From the NCBI GenBank assembly GCA_030848705.1, contig CM061241.1:81167178-81231177 (forward strand): a stretch of DNA of 64,000 bases, given 5' to 3'. This document shows, piece by piece, positions 44,685 to 58,430 of this stretch. The position numbers were made by a program, and so were the translations under genes. Position 1 is the stretch's first letter; each line of letters starts with the position of its first letter. The notes under the pieces are model-generated. The model ran no database searches. It saw nothing but the letters and a program-made list of their open reading frames with translations, and was not told the origin of the DNA. The DNA is from Heracleum sosnowskyi. Taxonomy: Eukaryota; Streptophyta; Magnoliopsida; Apiales; Apiaceae.

Positions 44685-47600
44685 AGTTGTTCGACACGGT
44701 AAGCACTGTCTAGTAAATTTTATTATTATGTTTTCTTACTACACATGAATGTGAATAGAGTACATGAATGTGAATAGATTAGTAGTCCTCTTTCGGAGAT
44801 GTTTTAAATGGTAAGAATTTTATATTGATACCCTGCATGAATGTGATAATATTCCTCTTTCACACAAGTTATTGAATATAAATTATGAAAGTTCTTACAA
44901 GACAGACTCGTATGAATCAGTAAACTAGATTCTTACTGTTTAGAAACTTGGCACCTCCTTAAATTTCAGCCAAGTTTCTTTTTATATAAGTCAAGTGAAA
45001 GCATTTATTAATATATACCGGGACGAAACAAGGTTGAAACGGTTGAAGACTGCATTTTTAATTCATATATGGGCTGAAGTGCTACAAATAAATTATAATA
45101 GATGCTAAAACTACAACAGGTAATAGATGCCAGGATCGTATTAGTATTCACTTGAAATGTTCAAGTACTTTTCAAGAAGTTCTGATTGAAGCTGGTAAGA
45201 TTTTAAGTTACTCTAACATTTCTACTTTATGGTCCTTTTGAGTTTTGGCCATATGGTATCCCTTTTCCTGAGCTTTGGAAAGGTCTATGGTTCTGAGACA
45301 CACATCACATTCTAAAACTTGAATTTGGTATTTCAAAGTTCTGTTATTTGTAACCTGAGCTGCACGTTCTTAATATTAATTAGCATTGGATCCATTAACA
45401 TCAGTTTGATGTTAAGATTTTTTGGACTTGTTTGAACATATTTATTGATATATTAATTACCAAGTTACTGTTTTCCTCTATGTAGTCTCTTACAGAACTT
45501 GGTTTGCCACAATATCTGCCTTCATTTTTTTACAGTGCTTCGAGTTTTCATGATCCCCGGTAGCTCCTCTTATTCATCCCCATCTTTTGTATGTTTAGAG
45601 ATAAAGTTGGGATGTAAACTAAAGTGTAACTGATTTACTCTCTGTGGTTCAGTTGAGTGCTATGTTTGTACTGCTGATCGTATGGATGAAATGAATTTAG
45701 ACTGCGCAATCTTAGTGTACTGAGTACAAAATTACTTGCTTGTCTATTAGTACTGTTTAACATTTAGGTTCATTAACTTATGCTTGTAACTAATTATTGG
45801 TTCCTCGTCTTAGATCAATGATCAGGTCTGTTACTAAATGGAGATACATCTGGCTTTTGGCCAGAAGACTATTACAGTAATCAGGTAAAAACAATTTTCC
45901 GGAGGGAACCAATAGGCGTATTTGAAGACCTGTAAGAACTCCAGCCAATCGAGGGTTGCACATATTGATGTACTGATAGTTGGGCAAGAGAAGTCCCAGT
46001 GTCATTCCTACTCGGAGATGACCAAGATAGGAGCATACTAAATGATACTGAAGACTTTACACCCACCTCAGTTTTATTCGGGGTGTGACATAACTTGGTG
46101 GGTTTGGTGTTATGGTAAAGCTACGTATGACCTTGAATTTTCAAGCCGTCTTGTAGGCTGATATTGGTGGTATATTGGTCTTACTTGCTATAATCCTAAG
46201 ATTGATTTGAAATGTGAGTAGTGTGTCCTGGTTAACTGAGTTGCTAGTGTCTGTAATTAGGCTTGTAAAGTAAAGGAAAAGAAAGGATGTTTGAAGGCTG
46301 TTGTTTACCTTTTGGTTGGAGCATTAGAGGGATCTGAGTGGAGTTGAAATCCCATTGAGGTGATGTGGGAATGAGAAGTTATATTTACGATTTTATAGTA
46401 CTATCATGTGGTCGCATGGTCTGTTCTGTTTATAGCTGTAGCATAATATAATCTTGTGATTTGGTTACAAGAATGAGAATGATAATGCTAGATATTGTTT
46501 TGGGTATCATTCTTTATTTAAAAAATCGAAAGCTAGCATCAGTAAAACCTGTAAGCTTGATTTTTTAAATACCTAGTATTAGGTTTTTCAAAAAAAAAAG
46601 AAAAACAGACTATTTCAAACAATTAAAACCGTCAACCGATATATAAACATGTAAATCCAAATTAAAGGTTACATTACATTGTTTTAAAACGATTAAAAAT
46701 ATTTTGATGGCTCCTAATCTTATTCTTTGAAGCTGCTACATGTGGACGGAATTTGAAGTGTGCCTACTTGACTTTATTCTTTATAAGAATAATAATTATG
46801 TAGGTTCGGAAAAGTGAGTTATTGGCATCATTAGCTTTTCCACATGTATTCTCAGGACCACCTCCAGTTCCTTTCCTAGTCTATTTATTTTATTCGAGGA
46901 TCAAGTTTTTGAATTTAATTTTCTAGTCCCCCGGCTGGCTACAAATTCGAATCAAACCTAAAAAGAAAAGAAATAATAATAATTAAATCCCAAAAAATGA
47001 AATCTACTTTTTTGATGAATGGGCAGCCCACAAATCACAACATCAAAGGTGAATTTGCATGCTATGCAAAAAGAAGAATAATTAAAGATAAAAAGTAAAA
47101 ACTGAGAAGTCAACAATCATATGGAGCACTCATGATGTTGAGTACTTGGATGAGGTTCCTGAGCCCAGAATGGCGTGGTCCTTTTACTGGCCAGATAGTG
47201 CCACGTGTTGCATTTCCGGTTCCTGAGCTATGTCGCATCTCAGTTGGGTGCAGAGATGGAACACAAGTTCCGGCATTTCATACGTCTGGGTTCTGAATGG
47301 AGTAATAAAGCCTTTTTCCGTTTTCTTTTCTTTAAAATTATTACTCATCGCCCTAAATTCTTGCTTATTTTCGGTTACAGATTTTAAAAATAAATTGCAT
47401 TTAATTATTTTTTTGTTACAAAACAATTTTAACTAATATTTTTAAAAAATTAGAAAGCTACAAATAAATTTAAATAAATTTATCCAGACATTTTATCATA
47501 TACAAATAGCACTTTCGGTATGTAAGATGGATACGAATAAAATCAGTATTGTTTCTTCCTTTATGTTTCTCCCTTTACGTTAATTCTCAGGAAATTAGCC

Positions 47601-48600
47601 ATCTCGAATAGGCATTCTTAACATAAAACCCCTTGAATAATTCATTACAAGGCAATTATTTGTTTTGTTCTTCTCTAAATTAGAGCATAAAATTTGTACT
47701 ACCGGATTGAACAAATATGTCCCCGTCAAGCACCAGGGTGTATAATTGAGAAACTCATAGTGCCCACCTTCAAGCTTATCCATGCCCAACTGAAAGTATT
47801 CCCCCAGAAGAAAAGGGACAAATAACCAATAAATCAATTACATGCATAATATGTAGCATGTGTTATTATTTGACTTATTAAATAGGTTAATACTCCACCC
47901 GTCCTCCTCAATTCTTTACATTAAGATACAGGACTCGGTACGCATTCATGTAAAATATAAGAAAATTTTAAAAATAAGTTGTAGAACTATATTTTATAGC
48001 AGTCTTAAAATTCGTGTCAAGTAGTGTAAAAAAAACTGTAAATAAATGAGAGAGACATAGAGAATAATATTTAATTTGAAAATAATAATTCAATAATTAT
48101 TTTATAATAATAAATTAATAGGGTTGTATTCAATTGAAATTATGAAAAGAATATTAAATTTAAAAATTTAGGTGTATACCCATTTAAACTTAAATAATTC
48201 ATTAAAATTAGAGCGTGTTTAATTAGAGTTCTAGAAAATTCTTTCAATTTTGGAGTTTTCAGTAAATAGATTGGTTTATAATTTTAAAATAGTAGAGTTT
48301 GATGGTTCTTTTATAGTTTTTGAAATTTGACCGAAATTTTTTGAAGAACTTTCCCAAAAATCACGTAAATTCAACAAGAATCTACAAAAAAAATTAACAT
48401 AATAAAAAAGAGGTTTTTTAATGCAATCCCAATAATTTAATAAAGAATTTTGATGTCGAATTTATATGTATTATTGTTTTTAATTGAGTTGAATCCGAAG
48501 AAAAAGAGAGGAAAGTAAGGTAGAGCCCGGAGAAAGAAGAATAAAGGGAAAAGGTGCAAAAGAGAAAAAGCCACCCTCCCACCCGCCACAGTAATCAAAT
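44685..48600. other. Intergenic region between UPF3 and the GSK3-like gene
   Basis: The first part should hold the UPF3 3' untranslated region. No further coding pattern was recognised. A Stowaway-like end (ACTCCACCCGTCCTCCTCAA) occurs at about 47892. The remainder is AT-rich. Confidence 0.5.
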
Positions 48601-48603
48601 CAA

Positions 48604-48605
<2 letters not shown>

Positions 48606-48650
<45 letters not shown>
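48606..48650. repeat. (CT)n microsatellite, first
   Basis: About 22 CT units, likely in the promoter or leader of the kinase gene. Open frames through it on the other strand (RERERE) are artefacts. Confidence 0.9.
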
Positions 48651-48656
<6 letters not shown>

Positions 48657-48813
48657 CATTTCTCATTCCTCATTTCTTCTTCTTATCATCTCATCTCTCT
48701 CACAGACACACACAATAATTCAATTAATCGGTCCCAGAAGATTTTTGATTTTAGTGCTTGGAGGTTTCACGGTGATTAGAAGAAGTACAACATTTCCGCT
48801 ATTTTTTCCAGGT

Positions 48814-48871
<58 letters not shown>

Positions 48872-50099
48872 CACACACACACAGTGTGTCTATACTATTC
48901 TGTTTGTGTTCTGATGTCAGTCTTTTGAGTGTACACATGACTGACAACGTCTGTAACGTCTAATCACCTCTAAAATTATTGGTGAAGCTTTGATTTTGAT
49001 AATTTATGCGCCTAGCACAACCAATTATTCTTTAGATCCCATTCATAATTTTTTAGTCCTATAGTTATCGTTTCCAAGTTTAGTGTAGAAGTGACCCGAT
49101 TTATTTCATTTCGCGTTTCTTTACATACATCACTACTTATCATTGTTAACTAAGGCTTTACAAGGAATTCTCTACCGGCTTTTCGAAACGCTTAATTACA
49201 AGTTCTAATTTTAGTATGTTATGAATACTAGTATGTATTAAGTTAAATTACTATTAATATCAAGTCTTATTGGTTTTAGAAAGGTGGACTATCAGTGTAA
49301 ACATGCATATCTCATGTATTTTTGCTGTACCTGCCAGACTCAAGTAGGCTGATTGGTAAAAAATATGAAGCATGATGAAGTCGTATTGCAAGACTGAGGT
49401 TATAGAGCAGAAAAATTAAACTTTTTTTGTTAGTATTAGATATTGTGTGAAATTATTTAGTAATTCTAGAAATTGGCATCTCGCTGATGTCTTTTGAAAT
49501 CTTAAATTATCCTTCGGTAATTGCAGTTATGGTTGAAAGATGCATCACCGCTTAATTAAGTTTGGCCGTGTTTCTTCTCTACTCAGTTAATATTCTTAAG
49601 ACATTGACTTCAACCAACATTATATTATACTACTTAGCATATATAATTAAGTTTGTTATTTCATCTGGTTGCAGAGTTCATGGAGTTTAAACTGATACTT
49701 TCTGCAACTTTAACGGTCAGTTTTCTATGCTTTCAACTTTAACACCCTCTTAATGCTTTTCAAAATTCCTTTATTCACTAATGGACCCACTATATGCTTA
49801 ACGTTGGTTGTCATTTGTCATTAAGAGAGACCTTCAGTCCTTGTTTTAAGTTCTAAAACACTGCTGCGTACACCACAAAGAATAGTTCCGCGGGCCAACC
49901 CGGGAGGGGGGGGGGGGGTGTGGATAAGTCAGGACTCATCATGCAACCAATATGCTTTAAAATATTGTTATATACTGCTTAAGTGTTTTGCAACTTTCTG
50001 ATTGATTAGGAAGACAGGTGCTTCGGAGGTGTGGACTCTTGAATTTCCAATTCGCATATGGACAGTAAGACATATTAGCATCTGTGATACCTTTCAGTC
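48651..50099 (+). promoter_or_regulatory. Leader exons/introns of the GSK3-like gene (inferred)
   Basis: Possible leader splice sites: donor after TTTTTTCCAG at about 48810, acceptor GGTTGCAG at about 49675 with donor ACG|GTCAGT at about 49714, and acceptor TGATTAG near 50009. A leader of about 90 bases then runs to the ATG at 50100. A G13 run is at 49906-49918. Without transcripts, the leader structure remains an inference. Confidence 0.4.
48815..48869. repeat. (CT)n microsatellite, second
   Basis: About 27 CT units directly after a good splice donor context (CCAG|GTAGT at about 48810), followed by (CA)n. It probably lies at the start of a leader intron of the kinase gene. Confidence 0.9.
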
Positions 50100-53000
50100 A
50101 TGGCAAGCATAGGACATAGGAAAGTAGGCAGTTCGAGAACTGTTAATGGCTTCAATGAGTCGTCCAGTTCAGTTGACTGGCTGGGGAGGGAGATGCTTGA
50201 GATGAGATTGAGGGACAAAGACAAGGTGGAACATGATGACGAGAGAGTAAGTTACTTTTTGATCACTATAATACATAATTAGATTGCAATATTCTTTAGG
50301 AGGCTTGCTAAAATGGTGAAGCCTACTTTATGGTAATTTGTGACAGCACGTCAAGTATGTTTCTCTACTATGATCTATGCTATTCTAGCTTGAGAAAAGC
50401 TTTGTATAGATTTTTGCACGTTCTTTATGGATTCTACGCGCATTGCAGGACAGTGAACCAGAGTTAGTCAACGGTGTGGGAGCTGAAGCAGGACATGTGA
50501 TAAGAACTACTATTGGTGGTCGAAATGGTCAATCTAGGCAGGTTGCAAAAATAAATGAAATGTGATACTTGTGAATTTCACAGCTTCCATAATTTTATTT
50601 TTTGGATGTAATTACTTTATCATGACATATATATATATATATATATATTACAGTAGTTGAGAAATTGCGTCTATTTGACAGGCTATCAGTTACATAGCGG
50701 AGCATGTAGTTGGAACGGGCTCTTTTGGTGTAGTTTGCCAGGTAATGTTTTTATAAGATACTAATTGGATCAGTTTTGTACTTTTGTTTCACTACATTTT
50801 CTGTGAAAACTGAAGAGATGAAGAACAGAAACTCTTCCATTTCTTCAATATGGCTATGGTTTTTGATGACATTCTGAATTGTTTTTTACAGGCAAAATGC
50901 AGAGAGACCGGTGAGATCCTTGCTATCAAAAAGGTTCTTCAAGACAAGCGCTACAAGAATAGGGAATTGCAAATTATGCAAATGTTGGACCACCCAAACA
51001 TTGTTGCTCTAAAGCATTCTTTTTTCTCAACAACAGACAAAGAAGAAGTGTACCTTAATCTGGTCCTTGAGTTTGTTCCTGAAACTGTTAATCGTATGGC
51101 AAGGCAGTACAGTAGGTTGAACCAGAGGATGCCCTTAATATATGTCAAACTGTATACATATCAGGTATGTACATTTTTGGGTGTTGTGATGATTGTTAAA
51201 TGAATTCTGAAAGAAGACTATTAGTATAGAAGGTTAAAAAAATTATACCCATATCAGAATTGTATAATAGGCAACTCGAGTTACGGTTCCTTCTTATATT
51301 CGGAAGTGCACTTAGTCCATTACATGTGTCTTTGTGTGTATTATTTAGTTCTTTGGATACCCAAGGATTACAGGACTTTTACTCTGAGGATCACCTTTGC
51401 CTTCCTATAAATGGCCAGGAGCTGGATCCTTTGGACATTTGTTTAGCAGCTACCTGCAATTTATGATTGCCCCACGATTGTACTCTCTTTATAATCAGGG
51501 AGCATCTCGATGTCATTCATGTTAATATTCATAAATGAAGAGAGTTGAATTGTTATTGATTGCATTAAGTTTGGCGCCTCTTTTTTTGGTTCCTTGCCGA
51601 TTCCCTTTGTGGACAGGTTTTTTCCCCTATACTTACCCTTTAAAATAAGCTTCCCTACATCAGTTGTTGATATTAAATTGCCTTTGCTTGGTTGGGTAAT
51701 CTGGTAATATCAATAATAACTGGTGTTGGGTAATCTGCTAGATGTCGATAATGGCTTAATTCCCATCAAGAAAATTATGATAACTTGATTTACTTTAATG
51801 ATTATTTACTTTACCAACCAAGGTGAGGGGTATCCACTGGGCTACAATGCTAGGGATTTATATTTAAAAAAAAAAAAACTATTGTTCAAGACACGTCCTT
51901 CATGATTACATGTAGTGTATTATAGCTTGGATTTCCAGTTCTCAACATATTCTACACATCTGAACTTTGTATGTATATATTAATTTGATGCAGATATGCA
52001 GGGCCCTTGCGTATATTCATAACTGCATTGGTATCTGTCACCGTGACATCAAGCCTCAAAACTTGCTTGTAAGTTGCAAGATACTTCATTTTTTTTATTG
52101 TATTAAATTATTAATACCATTTTAACCCCAATTATGCATAGGATCAGAACTACAGACAATGAGCTTATTGCTCTATTTCCTAATTTCCAGTTTCCACGGC
52201 ATATTATTTAATGTTCTTCTCATTCTTTAAGTAGAGGACGGTGATGCTCATCTCAAGTTGTCCATATAAAACTTCTCAAGTGATCTCCAGGACTTCATGT
52301 CTAAATTATAATCTTATTGTAATTTTATGTGTCTAATATATCTTCAGATACTACAAACTTGAACATAAAACCATTTTTCTTCCAACTCATTTGTTTTGCA
52401 AGTATTATTGATTGTGTGTCACTGTAGCACTGATGGTCTGATATTGAATATAAATTAGTTCATTAATTTTAAATTAGTTAGTGTATCAAAAAAGGGAGTA
52501 CTCTTGGACAATTACTATGTGATCTGTTATATAATACTGAAGTGTTATCATGTGAGATGGCTATTTCACAATGTGGGCTTAAATGCATTATTGGGAAGAA
52601 TACCTCTTGTATTACTTATGTGTAGGAGGAGGAATGTAAGAAGAGGAATGGAATTTAAATTATTTATAGAACAGTTATAATAAATACTTGAAAAGAAGCA
52701 TATAGTCGGGGATTGAACTGTAATTAGTCTACGGGTGGACATATTAGAGGCGGACCACCTTAGTTTTTTGTCTTTCCTGTTTAGGTGTTTTTTCTTTTGC
52801 ATGCGGTCACTCCTTTTGATTTGTTACAGCTCTAATGTTGGTCTTTACTTTTAAAGAGTGTTACAGCGCATATTTTATTTTCTCTAATGAAATAAATGGA
52901 TGTCATTTCTGGTCTCCTATTACTAGTTTTGGATTAATAGTGTTTTTGAGCATGGTATGGAGACTGCAGTGAAAGAACATTAATATATTTCTTGTCTTTG

Positions 53001-56000
53001 TAATCATATTTGTCATGCATTTGGCGTGTATGTTTCTCTGCTTGTAAGTTTGAATTTGGTCTACAATCTGAGCATGCTATTACATGAGCATTATAAATAA
53101 TAGGAAAGAGTTTCTATTACTGATCTAATGGAAGGTCTTGTACCATGAAGAGTTTTCAAAGATGAAAACAAAACAACTATACTGAAACAGTTGGCCGTTC
53201 TTACACTTCAAATGATGATTGTTTTTCTTGATTGTAAACACTAGTAGAAGATAACGGTTTTGTCAAGTTCCTGTTGAAAGACTAAAGTTAATAAGATTCT
53301 GTCCAGGTGAATCCACACACGCATCAGCTGAAATTATGTGATTTTGGAAGTGCAAAAGTTTTGGTACGTTTGTCAAATGTGCTTATTATGTGGTATTACT
53401 TGATCTCTAGTTTAAATTTGTTCTGTTGCATATATTCATCAGGTAAAAGGAGAACCTAACGTTTCTTACATCTGTTCAAGATACTATCGTGCACCAGAAC
53501 TCATATTCGGTGCCACGGAATATACAACTGCAATAGATATATGGTCTACAGGTTGTGTGATGGCTGAATTGCTACTGGGGCAGGTTGTTTAATCTTCTTG
53601 ATGCATGTGCATTAATCATCATTGTGCTCAATGTTCCATGTATCTCATTTTAATTCCAAGTTTTCATGTAAATTTGTTCTCACAGCCCTTGTTTCCTGGA
53701 GAGAGTGGAGTGGACCAGTTAGTTGAGATCATCAAGGTAATTTAGCTGAATTTTATGACACTTTGTAGATGTCTCTCGTCCATATATATGCATTTGTGTC
53801 TCTGTCACTTGTGTATTGTGGCATTCACATTTATATAACTACTTTATAATGCTCTTGTAATGGGTTCAAGCTTCTTTTCTCGGTGTTGCTAGTTGAATGC
53901 CATGTTACCCGGACGCGGCTAAAAGTGTCCAACATGAATACATGTCCAAGCGTCGGACTCGGCAATATTTTGAAAATTTTACATATTTTTGGCCTAAAAT
54001 AGGTGTCCGAGTGTCCATACCCATATCCGAGTGTCGAGTGTCCGACAGGACCGACACGGGTACTTGAGGAAAATTGAAGAGTCGGGGTAACTTAGGTTGA
54101 ATGTGTTGAACTCTAAAATAAAGAATTAAGTTTGTTTTAGTGTGTACTGTGTAATTTACTGTTCAGTTTGATAGTATTTTAATAGTATATTAACTGAATT
54201 ATGGGTTGTTGAACCTTGTCAGATTATTTAAGAACAAAAATGAAATACTTTCAATAATGTAAATGTAAAATGCTTAATAATAATGCATCTTTCTTAAAAT
54301 TGGAAATTGAAACTTGTCTGAACTTCTTCCTATCATGAACTATTGTAAATTGCAATACATTTCACAGGTTTTAGGAACACCTACCAGGGAGGAGATAAAA
54401 TGTATGAATCCAAACTATACCGAATTTAAATTTCCGCAGATAAAGCCTCATCCATGGCATAAGGTACAGCCCACTATCTTATCCTTATTTTATCATCAAA
54501 ACTGTCGAGTTACAAGGCCAATTTATACTTTTATTCAAATAGTGTACAATTAGTCCGCGCCCCCTCCCCATATATGCACGCTTATATTGTACAGCAGGAC
54601 ACCATATGGGACATATTTCTTTGATGGGTGTGACTGTTGACTGCTTGCTATTTACGTAGTGTGGTATGATGGGTCATGAGGATTAATTTGTAGCTGAATG
54701 CTGAAATAGAGATATAATGGGGGAACACGAATGATCTCTGCTTGTTTAAATTCTAAAATATACCCAGAATTGACTTAATGACGATATTCAAGTTTATATA
54801 TAATACATACTGATCGGAAACAAGTTAGCTGTTGTAAATGCTAGCCGTGATTCTTTTACTGGTCTCTTTCAGATAGGATGATCCTGGTCAATAAAGCTTA
54901 TTATTTCATTACTAATTTTTACTCAATTTTGAGCACAAATGTCGCTTTTCCTTCTCTAAAGGTTGTGAGCTTGTATTTTTTGTTGCTATGCTTTTACTTC
55001 CTCATATCATGCGAGTGGCCACCATAAAAAAAACTAAAGCCACTTATAGTTGTCAAACTGCTGTCATAGACATTGCAAGCTGTAAGACATTATACTGTGG
55101 TAGACGAAACTTAGTGGTGTATTATCTGGCTAAGTGAACAAATATTTACTATTAAATTCATTGTTTTAATTCGTAAACCCTGATTCTGTATACTTAATAA
55201 TGATTGGTTCTAATCTCAAAGAAATTAGGATGTGGCTACGTGTTAAAAGATTAACTCTGATCTCTATATAGCAATGGATGACTCAATTGGTGTATACTCG
55301 ATCGAAGGACAAGACCAGAATGCCTTCCTAGCTTAAATATGTCAAAGATAATTCATTTAGCCACAATGATAAAGATTAAACTCAGTATCTTTTCATTTGT
55401 TTGCATTGAGGGTTTTTAATTACTTCCTTTTGGGTCTAAGTTAACAATATTATACTATCAAATTGTAGAAGGGTAAAAATTTAATTAGAAGTTGCTCCGT
55501 GAAAATGTTAAAGATGGGGCCTATATATTTAGTGTTACTGAGCATGTGGTTTCAATGTAAATTTATTCAAGTACAAATTGATTTATAGGTTTTCCAAAAG
55601 CATTTACCTCCAGAAGCTGTGGATTTGGTTTGCAGATTTTTTCAGTATTCACCTAATCTACGATGCACTGCAGTAAGTCTTCATGTTCAAATATATGAGA
55701 GATTGTGTATTGTGAAAAAAGTCATGTCTAAATGTAATACCCATTGTCTGTAGTTGGAAGCTTGTATACACCCTTTTTTTGATGAACTGAGAGATCCAAA
55801 TACCCGCCTACCAAACGGCCGTCCTCTTCCTCCGCTCTTCAATTTTAAGGCACCCGGTGAGTTTAACTCCTTATATAGCATATAAGCTGTTCTGACTATT
55901 ATACTGTTGTAACATACTATGAAATATCTGCAATCTTGTTCTCTTGAAAGTAAATATTGTTATTATAGGTCGAACGGCTATAATTTGAAGGCAATATGCA

Positions 56001-56654
56001 AAGAAGTACTTGATTTTTAAATATAGAAGTCCTTTATGTCGGGCTAATTAAGCCACAAGTGATCCTGGATTCTGGAACTACTTTTCTTTTTTAAAGACAT
56101 GAATGACTTCCCTGGAGTTTTTCATTGTAGAATATAGACCAACTCATTGCTTCCTAGGTATCTAACCGACCTACCAATCTTGATGATGTACCGGGGAATT
56201 AATCTTTTAATAGGGAGTCTAGAATATTTGATTTATTATATGTTTAAAGGAGAGGTAAATTTATTACTTATTTAACTTTTTTATTTCCAAGTTAGTTTTT
56301 CTTTTTTCTTGTTTAAAAAAGGCAAGTGAGGATGTTTAAAGACGCCCCTACCTCTTGTGAGTATTTGAACATGGACCTTCACCACGGGGTCTGTTACGGG
56401 TATAATCGTTGAATGGGTATAATCCATGATTTTAGTTTCTGACAGTTGGTCAGTTTTGATGAAAGTTTCGCACAAATTGGTCAAAAGGCTTCAGACATCT
56501 GTTGTTTCTTCCCGTACTTCTAATTTGGCTTTGCAAAGTGTTATTTATAATTTTTTATTTGGCAGAGCTTGCGGGAATCCCTGCTGAGATCCTCCGACGG
56601 CTTATCCCAGACCATGCTCGTAAGCAGAACTCATTTATGGCATTGCATGCCTAG
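50100..56654 (+). CDS. SHAGGY-related/GSK3-like kinase, group IV (AtSK41/42-like), 422 aa
   Basis: Coding exons: 50100-50246, 50449-50541, 50682-50741, 50892-51164, 51994-52068, 53307-53363, 53443-53583, 53686-53736, 54368-54463, 55589-55672, 55754-55856, 56566-56654; all GT-AG, 1269 nt with stop. Kinase motifs by residue: Gly loop GTGSFGVV 91-98, catalytic Lys about 113, HRD with D209, DFG 228-230, activation-loop Tyr 244 in VSYICSRYYRAPE, TREE motif 305-308. The Ser-rich N-terminus (MASIGHRKVGSSRTVNGF, ESSSSVDWLGREM) and the end HARKQNSFMALHA fit group IV (theta/kappa) better than the BIN2 group. These Ser/Thr kinases act in cytosol and nucleus. Group II members repress brassinosteroid signalling; roles of group IV are less settled. 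Every key residue is present. Confidence 0.94.
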
Positions 56655-57150
56655 TGCGTTTACTATCTGCACACCATATCTGTCCTGGGGGCATTTCACG
56701 CTCCTACATGCTGTCGTCTACACCAGCCTCGGTATCCTATAGAAAACAGCTATATCGTACACCAGGGCTGTTTTCACTTGTCAGTGATATGATCTGTCTG
56801 GTATGTTTCATTTTTGTTAATGAGGCACAAGTAGATTTTGTAGGGCGTTGTTGAAAGTCTTGAAGGTCGGACGACTAGAATCGAAGAGTCTAGAGACATC
56901 GATGTGACATTGATGTTTATCCAAGTCAATTAAGGAATTGTATGCGCCTACTTTAATTCGTTTGTTACAGTTTAATAGTTTATGGACAAAAGTTTTATGT
57001 GGACGGCAGTTATCTGTAAGTTACTTCTCCACCCTTGAACATGAACATATTCTTCGGCCAATCTACATGGAATCACACGCCAATATCTGAGATGTGGTGA
57101 TTAAATCCTTTATTATAATTCAATGCGGTTAACCAACCAGAGAATTTGAA
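56655..57150 (+). other. 3' untranslated region and flank of the kinase gene
   Basis: Sequence after the stop without coding potential; the transcript end probably lies within the first 400 bases. Confidence 0.5.
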
Positions 57151-57179
57151 TTATTTTAGAACCGAAGCCATCCTAATTT

Positions 57180-58430
57180 TTAGACTACTCATTATTTTTC
57201 CTTATTTATCATTCTCATTCTATTTTACTAACCATGATTAGTTAATAATTTTAATTTTAATTTAATTACTTGATTTAACATATTCATATATAATGTCTCT
57301 TTTAAGTTAAAATATATTTATTAACAAGTCACTATTTTAATTTAAAATCAAATATACCATTACTCTATTAATTTAAAATTACAATTACATTATACTTTTT
57401 AATTTATGTCTAACCATAATTATAAAATTATATATTACTTAGTATTGTTGTTATTATAGAAATATATTTAATAATAAATCACTATTTTAATTTAAAATTG
57501 AATATACTATTACTTTTAATTTAAAATTAATCACAGTTACTTTATAATTTTTAATTTAAGCTTAATCAGGGTTATAAAATTATATATTACTTAATAATTT
57601 TGTTATTATTAAAAAAAGAATAACATGATACTCAATAAAATTTATTATATATTAATATTTTAATTTAAAATTGAATATATTATTACTCTTTATTACTTAG
57701 TATTGTGGTTATTATAGAAATATATTTACTAACAAATCACTATTTTAATTTAAAATTGAAACATATTATTACTCTTGTAATTTAAAATTAATCACGATTA
57801 CATTATATTTTTTAATTTAAGTTTAACCACAATTATAAAATTATATATTACTTAATATTTTTGTTATTATAAAAATAAGAATAACAAAATATTCAATAAA
57901 ATTTATTATATATTAATATTTTAATTAAAATTGAATATACCATTACTCTTTTAATTTAAAATTAATCACGATTACATTATACTTTTTAATTTAAGTTTAA
58001 CCACGATTATAAAGTTATAAATTACAAATTTTATATTGTGGCTATAATATCTAACCACTATTATATTTAACTAACTAAGCGTCCAAAATTTTGATATTTT
58101 TTTTCTTTTTCTTCTTTGATTAGTCCTTGCGTTTCTTTTAACAAATTACTATTTTAATTTAAAATCGAATAGACTATTACTATTTTAATTTAAAATTAAT
58201 CACGATTACATTATACTATTTAATTTAAGCATAGCGTTTTTTTTAACAAATTACTATTTTAATTTAAAATCGAATATACTATTACTCTTTTAATTTAAAA
58301 TTAATCATGATTACATTATACATTTTAATTTAAGCATGACCAAGGTTATAAGATTATAAATTACAAATTTTATATTGTAGCTATAACATCTACTACTATT
58401 ATATTTAACTAACCAGGCGTCCAAAATTGT
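57180..58430. repeat. AT-rich degenerate tandem repeat block
   Basis: The motifs TTTTAATTTAAAATTAATCA, CGATTACATTATAC and TTTAACCACAATTATAAAATT recur in the same order about five to six times, at irregular 170-260 bp spacing. There is no coding. Confidence 0.75.

Noticed and set aside
48437..48963. Open frames reading RERERE or SLSLSL
   Set aside because: They are translations of the CT microsatellites, not proteins.
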